This document shows, piece by piece, positions 8,550 to 16,741 of a stretch of 34,407 nt of DNA. The stretch covers positions 1 through 34,407 of the forward strand of contig JABGZQ010000020.1 in NCBI GenBank assembly GCA_018674655.1. The letters are read 5' to 3'. The DNA comes from Fidelibacterota bacterium. GTDB lineage: Bacteria > Fidelibacterota > Marinisomatia > Marinisomatales > TCS55. The first letter of the stretch is position 1. Every line of letters starts with the position of its first letter. The position numbers were made by a program, and so were the translations under genes. The notes below the pieces were generated by a model that worked only from the letters and a program-made list of their open reading frames with translations, was not told the DNA's origin and ran no database searches.

Positions 8550-8562
8550 CTAACGGTGTTAG
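8550..8562. promoter_or_regulatory. Inverted repeat, probable TetR operator
   Basis: CTAAC GGT GTTAG is a perfect 5-bp inverted repeat with a 3-bp centre, 16 bp before the TetR start codon. Spacing and symmetry are as expected for a TetR-family dimer site, so autorepression is inferred. Confidence 0.6.
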
Positions 8563-8805
8563 TGATATTACAGCAGGCTATCATTATTTTATAATTATTT
8601 AATATATAAATGTCTATTTATTATTGGAGTCTCATTAATTAAATAAATAGCTATATTAGCGGATATGAGTAATAATAATATTTGTATTATTTTAGGCATA
8701 CTCTCTTGTGATTAATGTCTATTATGTACGATTAATCAAATAGGTGAAATACTTACGTCTCGAATAACTAAATCCGCATTCCCAGAAATGGGGTCAATAG
8801 CAGTT

Positions 8806-10377
8806 TCATTCTTTGGGTGGAACTTTACTCATAGCACGTTCGGTGAGCGCTGTAATCGTCAATGAAGGGTTGACACCCGGATTAGCTGAAATCATGGAAC
8901 CATCACAAATCATCATATTTTTATATCCAAATACATGGTTATCTATATCAATTACACCTTCAGTTGAATCCTTACCCATGCATGCACCTCCTAAAATATG
9001 TGCTGTAGAAGGTATCCCTAATAATGATTCATTTAACAATGCGCTGGCTTTTCCATTGACTATTTTGGAATATTGATCTGCCACTTTTTTAGCTTGAGGC
9101 ATGAATGCTGTTGGTGCGTCACCTGTATCCAGCCCTGAGTTTAACCCTATATTTAGTGGTCCTTCGGAAAACTTTAGGGTACTGTCTATTGATTGCATAA
9201 ACAACAATACTTGGGTACGCTTAGCCCAATCATCCACAAAAATCATTTTAATATTTTGAATTGGATGTCTGACCAAATCAAATAAAAGTTTTAGAAAACG
9301 AATAAATATATTTTTTCCTTCTATTCTAGGGAGAAGTAATAACCGCCAGAATCCTGATCCTTTATTATATCTCACTGGTTCAACATGAGTATCCTCATCA
9401 GTATTTAAAATAGAACCTATAGCAATACCGTCAGAAAAAATATTTTTACGATCCATCGATGTAATGGGCATTAGTGCCTCTGAATTGGTTCGGACCATAC
9501 TGCCCAGTTTATCCGATAAATGAGGGAGAGAATTTCGTTTTAATTTTAATAATAACTTTACTGTCCCCAATACACCACCAGAAAAGACGACGCCCATTGC
9601 TGTAGTTGTTCCTTTTTTCTTAAATATTTTTGTAGTTGAATCTTCCCATGATACTTTATACCCATCCTTCCCGTCGTTATTATCGATGGGAGACACATCC
9701 ACGACCATCGATTCTGCCTGCACATTCGCACCATTTTTCTGAGCTAAAAATAGATAATTTTTATCTAATGTATTTTTTGCATTATACCTACAACCGACCA
9801 TACAGCCTCCGCAAAAAGTACACCCAGATCGTTCAGGCCCATCACCTCCAAAATAAGGGTCTTGTATATTTTCACCGGGTTTCCCGAAATAGATAGATAC
9901 ATTTGTTTTGTGAAAATGGTCAGGTCGTCCCATTTCTTCAGCCATTTGTTTTAATGCCTCATCCCCAACTTCTAAACGCGGGTTGGGCGCTGCACCCAGC
10001 ATCTTAAGTGCCAGGGGGTAGAAATCTTTAAGTTCTGATTCCCAATCCGCCAAATGAGACCAGCTATCCGATGTATAAAACCTTTCTTTAGGAACGGGGA
10101 GGGTATTGGCATATACTAAAGAACCGCCACCGACGCCAACACCAGATAAAATAGTCACATGACGTAACATGGTCACTCTCATTATACCATAAAATTTAAA
10201 TAAGGGTACCCAAAGCCACTTTTTTAAATTCCAAATAGTCTTGGGAAAGTCCTTTTGTTTCCACCACTTCCCTTTTTCTATTACCAATACTTTATAACCT
10301 TTTTCCGATAATCGCAGTGCAGAAACAGACCCGCCAAAGCCCGAACCAATTACAATATAATCATAATCATAAGTCAT
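8806..10377 (-). CDS. GMC-like flavin oxidoreductase, cholesterol-oxidase (ChoD) related
   Basis: FAD-dependent alcohol oxidase or dehydrogenase of 523 residues. The N-terminal Rossmann motif YIVIGSGFGGSVSALRLSEKG is at 7-27. It is followed by GVGVGGGSLVYANTLP, a cysteine-rich segment CTFCGGCMVGCRYNAKNTL (residues about 186-204) that is characteristic of the ChoD-type branch, and the C-terminal HILGGACMG and NPGVNPSLTITALTERA motifs. It has no signal peptide. The ATG overlaps the TGA of the alkyl sulfatase (ATGA), so the two are translated together; sulfatase followed by alcohol oxidation is a chemically sensible pair. ChoD-like annotation does not prove sterol activity; many relatives have unknown alcohol substrates. 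Confidence 0.9.
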   Translation of the reverse strand: MTYDYDYIVIGSGFGGSVSALRLSEKGYKVLVIEKGKWWKQKDFPKTIWNLKKWLWVPLFKFYGIMRVTMLRHVTILSGVGVGGGSLVYANTLPVPKERFYTSDSWSHLADWESELKDFYPLALKMLGAAPNPRLEVGDEALKQMAEEMGRPDHFHKTNVSIYFGKPGENIQDPYFGGDGPERSGCTFCGGCMVGCRYNAKNTLDKNYLFLAQKNGANVQAESMVVDVSPIDNNDGKDGYKVSWEDSTTKIFKKKGTTTAMGVVFSGGVLGTVKLLLKLKRNSLPHLSDKLGSMVRTNSEALMPITSMDRKNIFSDGIAIGSILNTDEDTHVEPVRYNKGSGFWRLLLLPRIEGKNIFIRFLKLLFDLVRHPIQNIKMIFVDDWAKRTQVLLFMQSIDSTLKFSEGPLNIGLNSGLDTGDAPTAFMPQAKKVADQYSKIVNGKASALLNESLLGIPSTAHILGGACMGKDSTEGVIDIDNHVFGYKNMMICDGSMISANPGVNPSLTITALTERAMSKVPPKE

Positions 10378-12359
10378 GGTGTCACCAAATTATATTTTCC
10401 TGTGGGATTATCAAACAACCTAAAAAACTGCAATAGATCTATTACATTTCCTTCAACTTCTAACTCATCTGAGAAAAGTGTTTCTTTTATACCAACTTGT
10501 TTCAAAACGATCTTTAAAAATAATTCATGGGTAATCTTGAGCGTTGCATTTGCATTTAGATTTGAGATCCCCTCTTGATAATTTAAAACAGCATTTTCAA
10601 TTACGAGTGTGTAGCTTTCATTTATGTCTGAGAAAATAATGTTAACGATAATATTTTTTCCATCCGCCTTTGGGCCATTTAATCGAACAGCCATTGAATT
10701 AAAAAATTCTGAGATAGGTGTATGATTAAATATCCCAGCCATATCAGATATATCGAGTCCATTTTTAATAGATCCATGGCGTAATTCATAAGCGCCAGAC
10801 AAATAATTATCTCGCCATGGACCGGCTTCGGCCTGATACCCAAGTTGATCATAAGTTTTTGCCAATAATTCACGGGCATTTTTATTTTTTGGATTAGCAA
10901 ATATCAAATGGTTTAGTACTTCCGCTACCCAACGATAATCACCTTCATTATATGATACGATGGCTTTTGTCATTAATGTTTTCTCCCCTCCCATATAATC
11001 TACATATTTTTCTGCAAGATCTATGGGTGGCAATGGATCTAAGTGAGCGGGGTTACCGTCATACCAGCCGAAATAATATTGATAAACAGCTTTTGAGTTC
11101 TGTTTAATATTTCCATAATAACCCCGATTATAAAACTTATATTCAAGAGATTTTGGGAGTTTAATATTTTCAGCAATTTCATTTGGCGTGGCACCATTGT
11201 TGGCCATTCGAATCGTCTGGTCATGTATGTATTTATACATATCTCTTTGGCCTTTCATAAACTCAAGTATTCGATCATTTCCCCATTTGGGCCAATGGTG
11301 ACTCCCAAAATAAACTTCCATTTCCGAAAATAAATTCATTGCTTCGTCTATATATTGACTCCATTTCATTGCATCACGAACTTTTGCGCCTCTTAACGTA
11401 TATAAATTATGCATGGTTATTGACAATAATTCTGATCCGCAAAATACTTTTTTCTTCGGAAGATAAAATGTGAGTTCTGACGGTGCCTCTGAATCTAGTG
11501 CCAATTGAAAAATAAACGCTACCCCATCAATAACCATTTGCTGACCTGTCTTTGAAATAATATTGGTCGGTTTGAGAATACTAACCGAACCAAATGACGG
11601 ATTTTTCCCTAGACCTGATCCAATATGTCCACGTCCGGATCGGGGTAACAATTCACCGAACATATATAATGCCCTCCGCCACATACTGATCCCAGTCATA
11701 ATATTCTCACTTGTAGCTTCAGCCATAAACCCTTGAGGTGCGATAATTGGGATACTCGTTGTTTCTCCCAGCCCTGAAACGCCACCAAAGTGATCAATGT
11801 GGCTATGGGTAAAAATGATTGCAGAAATAGGATCGTCACCTAAATGTTTCCGAAATAGTTCTATCGCTTTTTCTGCCGACTCTGTAGATGTTAATGGATC
11901 AATCACGATCCAACCAGTTTCACCCTTAATAATCGTCATATTGGACAGATCATACCCTCGCACTTGAAATACCCCATCAGACACCTCAAATAAACCATGA
12001 ATGTTATTGAGCTTTTCTTGCCGCCACAAACTTGGATTTACACTATGGGGTGCATCGCCCTTTATAAATTCATATGCTGGTAAATCCCACACCATTCTTT
12101 GTGTATTTTTATGACGAACCTGCATTTCAGAACTTTTTGCAATAAACCCTCTATTAGCATCTAAATAATCCTGATTGTCTTCGAAGGAAAGTTCCTTATA
12201 AATGGATTTATTTTTTTGAATTGTCTGAGCCGTTGGTTCCGTAAATCCAAATGAACTGGATTCATTCAATTTTTCCTTACCACATGAAATGAATCCGAAT
12301 AAAATAATAGAAAAACAAATGGCATTTCTCATTTTTCCTAAAGGTGTAAGTATACTCAT
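10374..12359 (-). CDS. Alkyl sulfatase (SdsA1/BDS1-type metallo-beta-lactamase fold), lipoprotein
   Basis: Hydrolyses sulfate esters of alcohols to alcohol plus sulfate. The ATG at 12359 (661 residues) has AGGA nine bases upstream; an alternative ATG at 12332 also gives a signal peptide. The N terminus ends in FGFISC, a lipobox, so export and lipid anchoring are expected. The family landmarks are all present: SVNPSLWRQEKLNNIHGLFEV, the metal motif THSHIDHFGG (about 184-193), CGSELLSITMHNLYTLRGAKV and GSHHWPKWGN. The dimerisation region (RGYYG, AVYQYYFGWYDGNPA) and a C-terminal SCP2-like domain (about residues 535-655) complete the usual architecture. It is translationally coupled to the GMC oxidoreductase. 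The natural substrate (alkyl, steryl or other sulfate) cannot be told. Confidence 0.93.
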   Translation of the reverse strand: MSILTPLGKMRNAICFSIILFGFISCGKEKLNESSSFGFTEPTAQTIQKNKSIYKELSFEDNQDYLDANRGFIAKSSEMQVRHKNTQRMVWDLPAYEFIKGDAPHSVNPSLWRQEKLNNIHGLFEVSDGVFQVRGYDLSNMTIIKGETGWIVIDPLTSTESAEKAIELFRKHLGDDPISAIIFTHSHIDHFGGVSGLGETTSIPIIAPQGFMAEATSENIMTGISMWRRALYMFGELLPRSGRGHIGSGLGKNPSFGSVSILKPTNIISKTGQQMVIDGVAFIFQLALDSEAPSELTFYLPKKKVFCGSELLSITMHNLYTLRGAKVRDAMKWSQYIDEAMNLFSEMEVYFGSHHWPKWGNDRILEFMKGQRDMYKYIHDQTIRMANNGATPNEIAENIKLPKSLEYKFYNRGYYGNIKQNSKAVYQYYFGWYDGNPAHLDPLPPIDLAEKYVDYMGGEKTLMTKAIVSYNEGDYRWVAEVLNHLIFANPKNKNARELLAKTYDQLGYQAEAGPWRDNYLSGAYELRHGSIKNGLDISDMAGIFNHTPISEFFNSMAVRLNGPKADGKNIIVNIIFSDINESYTLVIENAVLNYQEGISNLNANATLKITHELFLKIVLKQVGIKETLFSDELEVEGNVIDLLQFFRLFDNPTGKYNLVTP

Positions 12360-12375
12360 TAATTGATATCCTATA

Positions 12376-12759
12376 TTACATTTTTGCACAGCGGATTAAG
12401 AGCGACTTGGTAATGGCATCCTCTCTTAATTGTCTGACTGGTTCATAATCTGGATCATTTGCAAAATTCATAAATGTGGGCCAGTCAGGCCATTCGATAA
12501 AAAAGATCATGTCTGCATCAAATTCACCAATGATGGCATCCTGAGGTACATATAAATCTGAATGCATTCGACCACCGTATTTCTTTAATAATGGGCTTAC
12601 AGATTTCATATATTGTTTATATTTATCGTGACCATCTTTAGGCTTGAACCATAATGCATTCAACATATAAATAGAGTCTTTATCATTCATATTATTTTTA
12701 CTTCTTTTTGCATTTACCATCAATAATTTAAATAATATTGCTTTTTTAAATTTTCCCAT
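12376..12759 (-). CDS. DUF1330-like small protein
   Basis: Small protein with a dimeric alpha/beta-barrel-like DUF1330 domain: the strand MLNALWFKPKDGHDKYKQYM, then PLLKKYGGR, and the IIFFIEWPDWPTFMNF segment. Its function is unknown. I take the ATG at 12759 (127 residues, GGA seven bases upstream). An ATG at 12690 would give 104 residues beginning directly before the domain and is also plausible; the longer frame to 12867 would overlap the divergent gene and is unlikely. It is the first gene of the DUF1330-sulfatase-GMC operon, with 16 bp to the sulfatase start. Confidence 0.8.
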   Translation of the reverse strand: MGKFKKAILFKLLMVNAKRSKNNMNDKDSIYMLNALWFKPKDGHDKYKQYMKSVSPLLKKYGGRMHSDLYVPQDAIIGEFDADMIFFIEWPDWPTFMNFANDPDYEPVRQLREDAITKSLLIRCAKM

Positions 12760-12852
12760 TTGTTGTCCATATGATTTTATTGTATTAAAATTTGCGGTTG
12801 AATTAAACAAATTAAAATCAAAACACAAATAATTAATATATAGAGTCAAAAT

Positions 12853-13239
12853 ATGGAAGTACCTCAATCATTACGAAAGTGGCTCATGTTTCACTTTTAT
12901 GTGGATTATGCTTTTGCAATACCCTTTTTCTTTTTTCCAGAATACCTTGCATCAACGTTGAATTATGAACCACTTGACCCCTTAGCTGCACGAATGGCAG
13001 CTGCAGCATTATTTGGCATTGGCTACAGTTCACTAATTGCTTCGAAATTTGATTTAGAAAAAATGCGACTAAAATTGAAGTGGGCCGTAATTTGGGCTGG
13101 TTCCGCTACTATTGGTTTATTTTGGGGTGCCTTTTCAGTAGATCATTTATGGGGTTGGGCTTTTGGAATTATTTTTCTCCTCTTTTTCATTTTGTGGTCA
13201 ACTTATGCCATTAAACTAAAAGCATTTACAACAGATTGA
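12853..13239 (+). CDS. Four-helix membrane protein of unknown function
   Basis: 128 residues with four predicted membrane helices: about 12-34 (FHFYVDYAFAIPFFFFP), 45-62 (AARMAAAALFGIGYSSLIA), 75-92 and 98-120. I do not recognise the family with confidence. It starts 93 bp from the divergent DUF1330 gene, so the gap should hold two promoters. Its TGA stop overlaps the TTG start of the DUF1214 gene, placing it in a three-gene operon with DUF1214 and DUF1254. Confidence 0.8.
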   Translation: MEVPQSLRKWLMFHFYVDYAFAIPFFFFPEYLASTLNYEPLDPLAARMAAAALFGIGYSSLIASKFDLEKMRLKLKWAVIWAGSATIGLFWGAFSVDHLWGWAFGIIFLLFFILWSTYAIKLKAFTTD

Positions 13240-13835
13240 GCCCTTTAATAAAAAGACAGACTTTTATACCCATTCTGTTGGGGGGAATCATTGGAATTTC
13301 AACCTTTTATCCATTCACCTATACCAACACCATTTCGATGAATCTAATAGGTGGGATAAAACGAAACCAGTGGGTAACTCATTTTGATCTATCTATGGAA
13401 AATCAAAATCCTTGGTTACGAAACTATATAGCATTCATCGGATTGTTAGGTAGTATTCGTCCAGAGGTTATTTATCTTGAAACAATGAAGGATGATGAAA
13501 ATGAAAGGCTTTCAGGCGATAATGATTATATACTAAGTGGTTTCCCACCAAATTCTCGTTATTGGAGTTTTGTAATTTATGATTTTGAGAATCGTAGAAT
13601 AGAACCGTTTGAAGAAACTGTCGCCAATTCCTATCGGACGCCCATTCAAAAGACTGGATTATATGAAATAATATTGACTGACCATCCAGAAAATTATCCT
13701 GGGAAGATAGCCATCAACCATGGGGGTGCAAACTTTTCTATAATTATGCGTATTTACGGTCCGAACCTCAAGTATTATACGGACAAAGAATCAATTCCTG
13801 TAGGCAGGATTAAGAAGGGCAATCACAATGGGTAA
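13236..13835 (+). CDS. DUF1214-like membrane-anchored protein
   Basis: 199 residues beginning at a TTG that overlaps the previous stop (TTGA). An N-terminal hydrophobic helix (about 10-28) probably anchors or exports it. The remainder matches the DUF1214 pattern: VIYLETMKDDENERLSGDNDYIL, then the FPPNSRYWSFVIYDFENRRI segment and a late strand KIAINHGGANFSIIMRIYGP. DUF1214 and DUF1254 are often the two halves of one larger protein; here they are separate adjacent genes, a form also seen elsewhere as paired small proteins. The biochemical role is unknown. Confidence 0.75.
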   Translation: MSPLIKRQTFIPILLGGIIGISTFYPFTYTNTISMNLIGGIKRNQWVTHFDLSMENQNPWLRNYIAFIGLLGSIRPEVIYLETMKDDENERLSGDNDYILSGFPPNSRYWSFVIYDFENRRIEPFEETVANSYRTPIQKTGLYEIILTDHPENYPGKIAINHGGANFSIIMRIYGPNLKYYTDKESIPVGRIKKGNHNG

Positions 13836-14367
13836 ATGGATAACCAAGCTATTGGGTACAGCTATTTTAACCCATGGGTTCTTAATCTGGATTGGACCCG
13901 AAATTGTAATGCGTAAACTTGATAGAGATTTAGAGGCTGCAAAAATGTACGTCGAAGAATGTGGGGAACGATGGAAAAATGGTGTGTTTTATATCAATCC
14001 ATCTTGCCTTTCAAATAAATCTTCCGCTCGAAAACCAAACCCTGATTTTTTATATTATCTTATTCCTTACGATTTAAGCAATGGGGATTTATATGTTTCT
14101 ACACCCGTACCATCAGATGATAGATATTGGTCTATTCATGCACACAACAGAAATACAGATGCGTTTTATAGGATTTCGAATACAGAAATAGATAAAGACA
14201 AATTCGAATTCTTAATCACAAGAGATAAAAGTAAAACTGCCGATATTCCTATTGCCTATGCTACCTCTAAAAAAGGTGTTATTTTAAATCGACTGGTGAT
14301 GAAAGATTTTTCCGAGTATGAAATGCTAGATACATTTCGTAGATATACGTTTCGTGAATATCGCTGA
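13828..14367 (+). CDS. DUF1254-like membrane-anchored protein
   Basis: 179 residues with an N-terminal hydrophobic helix (about 5-25). The DUF1254 core is seen in KPNPDFLYYLIPYDLSNGDLYV followed by VPSDDRYWSIHAHNRNTDAF. The ATG overlaps the end of the DUF1214 gene by 8 bp and is preceded by AAGG, so the two products are probably made together and may associate. Its stop is one base from the stop of the convergent MATE gene. The function is unknown; the context (alkyl sulfatase, GMC enzyme) hints at lipid or hydrophobic-compound metabolism, which is inference. Confidence 0.75.
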   Translation: MGKWITKLLGTAILTHGFLIWIGPEIVMRKLDRDLEAAKMYVEECGERWKNGVFYINPSCLSNKSSARKPNPDFLYYLIPYDLSNGDLYVSTPVPSDDRYWSIHAHNRNTDAFYRISNTEIDKDKFEFLITRDKSKTADIPIAYATSKKGVILNRLVMKDFSEYEMLDTFRRYTFREYR

Positions 14368-14368
14368 A

Positions 14369-15727
14369 TTAACCCTTTATCAAATTCTTGAAAGTGGTTT
14401 TTAGCCAAATCAAGGAAATTAAAATTGATACAATGGTGGAAATAATCATAGCATACCATACCCATTCAATAGGTTTATTTAACACCATGGTAAAAAATAG
14501 AGCCAATGGTGCTGAGACACCTAAAATTCGAATAGATGTAATCACCAGCATTGGAAGTCCTTTACCCAACCCCTGAAGAATTCTCCCCACGCTCATACCA
14601 AATGCAATGAGTGGATAAATAAGACAAATGGTTCTAATGTAAGTAACTGCAATAGATTGAATATCAACTTCCTGGGTAAAACTCTTCACAACAAACGGCG
14701 CGAAAATATAAAGTAGTATTGACAAAATACTCGTGACCATGATAGCGCAAATTATTCCATATTTTGCAATAAATTTAATTTTTTCAAACTCTTTGGCACC
14801 ATAAAACATACCAACAATTGTTGTTAAAGCAGATGCAATTGCCATTATAGGAAGAAAGATAACCATATCCATCCTTCCGCCCACTTGGTAAGCCGCAACA
14901 GCATCTGTTGAGAATCGAACCAAAATTCGGTTAAATACCAATTGGCCAAATGCCATAATGATCATGGACATTGATGCAGGGAACCCAACTCGAATTATAT
15001 CTTTTACAATAAACATTGATGGTGAAAAATCTCCCATACGAAATTTGATATATGCGTGTTCTTTTATAAATAACATATAGACAAAAATAAGAAACACAAT
15101 TAATTGACTTATGGCTGAAGCCATTGCTGCACCGCCGACGCCAAATTCTAGTGTAAAAATGAATATGGGATCTAAAATAATATTTATAATTGTTCCAAGA
15201 CCTGCAACTGCCATTGGCAGTTTCATATCACCTTCACCAGATAATATGGATCGAAAAAACGTAGAAAAGACCATAAAAGGAAGCCCAATAAGGCTAATCT
15301 TTAAATAAGACCAGCTTACAGGTAATACAGATTTAGTCGCACCCAATCTGCGTAATAAATCTTCACCATAAATCAATCCAAGTGTTGTCAGTATTATACT
15401 AATTATTAAACCCAATGCTACGGCGTGTTCCGCTGTATTATCAGCACTGACTTTATCTTTGGCGCCTATGAATCTGGCAATGGAAGCTGTAACACCACTC
15501 CCCACGCCGAATGATAAACCAAGAACAAGAAAAAATAAGGGCATATTAAATGCCACTGCTGCAATAGCATTCCCTCCAAGGCGCCCAATGAAAATCATAT
15601 CCACAATTGTATATAAAGTATGGATACCCATCCCGGCCATTATTGGAATGGCCAGAGTCCATAATGCTTTGGATGGATTATTTAGAAAGCCATCTATACG
15701 GGAATTCTTTTCTTTTGGCAGGTTCAT
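14369..15727 (-). CDS. MATE family efflux transporter
   Basis: Cation-coupled multidrug and toxin extrusion transporter in the inner membrane, 452 residues with about twelve hydrophobic segments in two homologous halves. First-half landmarks are ALWTLAIPIMAGMGIHTLYTIVD with FIGRLGGNAIAAVAF; the second half has VGFPASMSMIIMAFGQLVFNRIL and AAYQVGGRMDMVIFLPIMAIASA. These fit the MATE/NorM-DinF family. The substrate cannot be deduced. It abuts the DUF1254 gene tail to tail, and the acetolactate-decarboxylase-like gene ends 42 bp upstream on the same strand. Confidence 0.92.
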   Translation of the reverse strand: MNLPKEKNSRIDGFLNNPSKALWTLAIPIMAGMGIHTLYTIVDMIFIGRLGGNAIAAVAFNMPLFFLVLGLSFGVGSGVTASIARFIGAKDKVSADNTAEHAVALGLIISIILTTLGLIYGEDLLRRLGATKSVLPVSWSYLKISLIGLPFMVFSTFFRSILSGEGDMKLPMAVAGLGTIINIILDPIFIFTLEFGVGGAAMASAISQLIVFLIFVYMLFIKEHAYIKFRMGDFSPSMFIVKDIIRVGFPASMSMIIMAFGQLVFNRILVRFSTDAVAAYQVGGRMDMVIFLPIMAIASALTTIVGMFYGAKEFEKIKFIAKYGIICAIMVTSILSILLYIFAPFVVKSFTQEVDIQSIAVTYIRTICLIYPLIAFGMSVGRILQGLGKGLPMLVITSIRILGVSAPLALFFTMVLNKPIEWVWYAMIISTIVSILISLIWLKTTFKNLIKG

Positions 15728-15769
15728 AGGCGCCGAATTTAGAGGGAATTAATTTGGGAAAAATTATAT

Positions 15770-16477
15770 TTAAATATTGGGAAAAGAAATAGTCCACGGA
15801 TCCTTAATAGTCAGGTCATCTATATGCCCTGAAAGCGCTTCAGATTCATACCAAATATGCAAGTGGGTATATCGTGTATGATGGGTAAATATTGCTTGGT
15901 GTTTTTCAGAATAAAAGCCTAAAATTTTTCCATTAACTTCTGAATCTTTCCTTTTCCAAGATTTAGCTAAGTGATCATCGTGACTGCCATCTTTATCTTG
16001 TGGAGAAATAATATGCCAAGCCACGTTGTTGAATTTTCCTTCTATGATAAAAGGAAAAGGGTTCTCTGTATCAACACCCGCTTTTATAGCTTCCTGTTTA
16101 ATCATTGTATCAATTGAATTATAATCCGTACTTGAATAAATTGAAATATTTTTCCATGATTTTACCTTTGCTGTTACCAACAACAATGCTTTAGTTTCTG
16201 TTGAGACGTCCATTTCATGAGTTGGAGATTCTCCTGCCTTAGCTCGGTTGATGAGAAGATGACTATCCATAATCAATATTTCCCCATTAAGGTTTTCCAT
16301 GGAACCCAACCCGTATATGTGATCGTCACTAATTACTTTAGATAAATCAATTACCCCATCCCGAGCACCCCCATGCATTATCTCTGATAATGCACCATAG
16401 ATCTGAATATCATTTTGCTCTTTTTGGGTACACGAGATTAAAAACGTTACTATAATGAATATAAATATCTTTTTCAT
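15770..16477 (-). CDS. Acetolactate decarboxylase-like lipoprotein
   Basis: 235 residues. The N terminus MKKIFIFIIVTFLISC ends in a lipobox, so the protein is exported. The remainder follows the alpha-acetolactate decarboxylase (AlsD/BudA) pattern: IQIYGALSEIMHGGARDGVI, then YGLGSMENLNGEILIMD, FIIEGKF, and the zinc-ligand region HLHIWYESEALSGH, where HxH plus a His eleven residues on matches the known triad spacing. The segment that carries a conserved Arg before SVP in characterised enzymes reads VAWHIISPQ, apparently with His there. Exported forms of this enzyme are known in Brevibacillus. No acetolactate synthase is in the window, so the role here is uncertain. Confidence 0.78.
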   Translation of the reverse strand: MKKIFIFIIVTFLISCTQKEQNDIQIYGALSEIMHGGARDGVIDLSKVISDDHIYGLGSMENLNGEILIMDSHLLINRAKAGESPTHEMDVSTETKALLLVTAKVKSWKNISIYSSTDYNSIDTMIKQEAIKAGVDTENPFPFIIEGKFNNVAWHIISPQDKDGSHDDHLAKSWKRKDSEVNGKILGFYSEKHQAIFTHHTRYTHLHIWYESEALSGHIDDLTIKDPWTISFPNI

Positions 16478-16519
16478 ATTTCTATTCTTTTATTCCTGTA
16501 AACTACAGAATTAACTGGC

Positions 16520-16738
16520 TCATCCAAAACCAGAACCACCTGGGGCTCCACATCCGGATGAGGCACTTGGAGAACTGTCGGAATATCCAACTGATACTGC
16601 TGGGGCAGATAATTGCCGATTGGACTGAAATTCCTTACACTCTGGGCATTGGATTTCATTATCTGGTGTGGTGCTGGAAATAACAAGCTCCTCAAATTCG
16701 TGGTTACATTTTCCACAAGAATAATCAAACATTGGCAT
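16520..16738 (-). CDS. FmdB-type zinc ribbon protein
   Basis: 72-residue protein with the FmdB/CxxC_CxxC_SSSS domain: PMFDYSCGKCNHEFEEL provides Cys8 and Cys11, and CPEC provides Cys31 and Cys34, which together should bind one zinc. The tail is low-complexity, rich in Ser and Gly, and ends GSGFG, typical of the family. Members are called putative regulators but the role is not established. A good AAGGAG lies nine bases upstream, within the end of the preceding UGA-containing ORF, whose TAA is only 3 bp from this ATG. Confidence 0.88.
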   Translation of the reverse strand: MPMFDYSCGKCNHEFEELVISSTTPDNEIQCPECKEFQSNRQLSAPAVSVGYSDSSPSASSGCGAPGGSGFG

Positions 16739-16741
16739 TAT

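Noticed and set aside
8671-8705. AT-rich imperfect inverted repeat (GAGTA ... TACTC, AATAATA/TATTATT)
   Set aside because: Pairing is imperfect and almost all A-T; it could arise by chance in this composition.
12760-12867. Longer DUF1330 start at 12867
   Set aside because: It would overlap the divergent gene starting at 12853 and adds sequence without family likeness.
16474-16728. 84-residue ORF overlapping the FmdB gene
   Set aside because: It is another frame of the FmdB gene, which has the cysteine pairs and a proper SD.
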